Of a stretch of DNA of 64,000 bases, positions 62,688 through 64,000 are shown one piece after another (the first letter of the stretch is position 1; the number at the start of each line of letters is the position of its first letter). Under the pieces are notes generated by a model, which saw nothing but the letters and a program-made list of their open reading frames with translations, was not told where the DNA came from and did no database searches. The DNA comes from Mycobacterium interjectum (GTDB lineage: Bacteria; Actinomycetota; Actinomycetes; Mycobacteriales; Mycobacteriaceae), in contig LQPB01000014.1 in assembly GCA_002102225.1 (NCBI GenBank), forward strand, positions 36,460 to 100,459. Direction: 5' to 3'. A program made the translations under genes and the position numbers.

Positions 62688-62708
62688 TAACGACAATCAT
62701 TTTCATTA
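62688..62708. promoter_or_regulatory. Zur-type box upstream of the PPE gene
   Basis: A 21-base element of two 10-base arms around a central C: TAACGACAAT on the left, ATTTTCATTA on the right, pairing at 8 of 10 positions. It matches the mycobacterial Zur (FurB) consensus of TAATGAAAAT-type half-sites. It lies 42 bases before the PPE start. In H37Rv the equivalent PPE gene (Rv0280) belongs to the zinc regulon. Confidence 0.75.
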
Positions 62709-62750
62709 GACTCCCGGTCTGGTAGCCCTTCCAGCCCGAGGAGTGCCGCG

Positions 62751-64000
62751 ATGACCGCGCCGATTTGGATGGCCTCCCCACCGGAGGTCCACTCCGCGCT
62801 GCTGAGCAGCGGCCCGGGACCGGGATCGCTGCTGGCGGCGGCGGGCGCGTGGGATGCGCTGAGTGCCGAATACGCTTCGGCCGCAGACGAACTCACCACG
62901 GTACTGGCATCCGTGCAGGGCGGCGCCTGGGAGGGGCCGAGCGCCGAGTCGTATGTTGCCGCGCATGCCCCGTACCTGGCGTGGTTGCTGCAGGCCGGGG
63001 CGAACAGTGCGGCGGCGGCCGCCCAGCATGAGACCGCGGCCACCGCTTACACCGCGGCGCTGACCGCCATGCCGACGCTCCCCGAACTGGCCGCCAACCA
63101 CGTCATCCACGGAGCCTTGGTGGCGACCAATTTCTTTGGGATCAACACCATTCCGATCGCGCTCAACGAGGCCGACTACGTGCGGATGTGGATTCAGGCC
63201 GCCACCACGATGGGTGTCTACCAAGCTGTGTCCACCACGGCGGTGGCGTCGACGCCGCCGACCACCCCCGCGCCACAAATCCTCAAATCCGACGCGCAAG
63301 CCCCGGCCCAGTCGGCGGCCGCCAACCCGTTGCAGGGGGTGCTGCAGCAGATCGAGCAGTGGGTGCAAAATCTGCTGGGGCTTCCCCAGCAGATCTCGCA
63401 GGACCTCCAAGCGATATCGCAGTCCGACAACCCGTTCAATCTTCCACAGTGGTTCGTGGATTTTCTGCAAAACGACTTGGGTATCGGAAACATCCAACTC
63501 GCCCACGACCCGCTGGTCGACAACCCGCTGAATCAACTCATCGCGCAGATCCTGCAGAACTTCGGGGTGACGTGGAATCCTGCCGAGGGCACCGTCAACG
63601 GACTCGAATACGACGACTACGCGGACCCGAGCCAAGCGATCTTTTATGTAGTCCGATCCCTGGAAGTCCTCGAAGACTTGGAACAGTTCGGCGTGTATCT
63701 GACGCAGAATCCGGTGCTGGCCGTTCAGTACCTGATCAGCCTTGAGCTGTTCGACTGGCCGCTTCACATCGCGGAAATCGCCTCATTCGGGGTCACGCAG
63801 CCGGCCGCGCTGGCCCTTGCGCTGCCTGCCGTCGCCCCGTTGGGTGCGCTCGGCGGCCTCGGGGGCCTGGCCGGCCTGGCCGCCCTGTCCCCACCCCCCG
63901 CCGTCGCGGTGCCGGCACCCGTCGCCGCCGCGCCGCCCTTGCCGCCGGTCGCAATGGGCCCGACTTTCACCGCGCCGGCCGCGGCCCCCGCCTCGGATCA
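62751..64000 (+). CDS. PPE-family protein, Rv0280 (PPE3)-like, cut by window end
   Basis: The first 416 residues are present; the stop lies beyond 64000. The start ATG follows GAGGAG at 8 bases. [24 protein letters not shown] opens the ~180-residue PPE helical domain, with PPE at residues 10-12 and [20 protein letters not shown], the conserved WxG-type turn, near residue 60. After residue ~190 comes a PPE-specific C-terminus rich in Gln and Asn, then Ala/Pro/Leu repeats. It is secreted by a type VII system, most likely ESX-3, which follows in H37Rv. No PE partner is seen upstream. Confidence 0.92.
   Translation, partial: MTAPIWMASPPEVHSALLSSGPGPGSLLAAAGAWDALSAEYASAADELTTVLASVQGGAWEGPSAESYVAAHAPYLAWLLQAGANSAAAAAQHETAATAYTAALTAMPTLPELAANHVIHGALVATNFFGINTIPIALNEADYVRMWIQAATTMGVYQAVSTTAVASTPPTTPAPQILKSDAQAPAQSAAANPLQGVLQQIEQWVQNLLGLPQQISQDLQAISQSDNPFNLPQWFVDFLQNDLGIGNIQLAHDPLVDNPLNQLIAQILQNFGVTWNPAEGTVNGLEYDDYADPSQAIFYVVRSLEVLEDLEQFGVYLTQNPVLAVQYLISLELFDWPLHIAEIASFGVTQPAALALALPAVAPLGALGGLGGLAGLAALSPPPAVAVPAPVAAAPPLPPVAMGPTFTAPAAAPASD

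Overview
This window is chromosomal DNA of a high-GC slow-growing mycobacterium. Gene order follows the M. tuberculosis H37Rv block Rv0226c to Rv0280. The differences from H37Rv, together with MIRU-type and other dispersed repeats, point to the M. avium complex or a close relative; the exact species cannot be read from the window. All Rv comparisons come from recalled gene order and protein lengths, not from a database search.

Layout. 1-6.5 kb: envelope membrane proteins (Rv0226c, Rv0227c), an acyltransferase (Rv0228), an acyl-CoA ligase and the lactonase php. 6.5-15.3 kb: fadE4, a TetR regulator coupled to the R2lox oxidase (nrdB/Rv0233), gabD1 divergent from an AlsS-like enzyme, a two-helix membrane protein and a lipase-maturation-factor-like protein. 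15.3-23.4 kb: the arabinofuranosyltransferase aftD, two tandem DUF2613 micro-proteins, lpqI, a TetR and a CLC channel. 23.4-31 kb: lipid module htdX-fabG4 / fadA2 / F6-like small RNA / fadE5, then a 2-oxoglutarate oxygenase and a flavin reductase. 31-35.1 kb: succinate dehydrogenase 1 operon. 35.2-37.6 kb: a PEP-mutase-like enzyme, an HxlR/DUF302 pair and the heat-shock protein acr2. 37.8-44.6 kb: nitrite assimilation (nirBD, siroheme chelatase, NnaR-like regulator, narK3). 45-48.3 kb: aac(2'), PxpC/PxpB and FecB2. 48.3-53.5 kb: TetR, narU, a LigD-type polymerase, fadD2. 53.5-54.8 kb: an AT-rich island and a secreted Gly/His/Trp-rich protein. 54.8-62.7 kb: TetR-hydrolase-dehydrogenase-fadE6 operon, a VOC protein, TetR and an MpaB-like oxygenase. 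The window ends inside a PPE gene behind a Zur-type box, which in H37Rv leads into ESX-3.

The genes mainly serve fatty-acid activation and oxidation, envelope arabinan assembly, respiration and nitrite assimilation. Several operators can be read directly: a palindrome over the -10 of the R2lox operon, matching TTAC-N6-GTAA repeats at fadA2 and fadE5, a HAIR element inside a SigH/SigE-type promoter at acr2, paired repeats at HxlR/DUF302, two SigF-type promoters and a Zur box. The most unusual structure is a dispersed repeat of about 44 bp, in tandem between Rv0236A and aftD and again inside the fadD-like gene, read in the same peptide frame each time. No tRNA, rRNA, CRISPR array, transposase or phage gene was seen.
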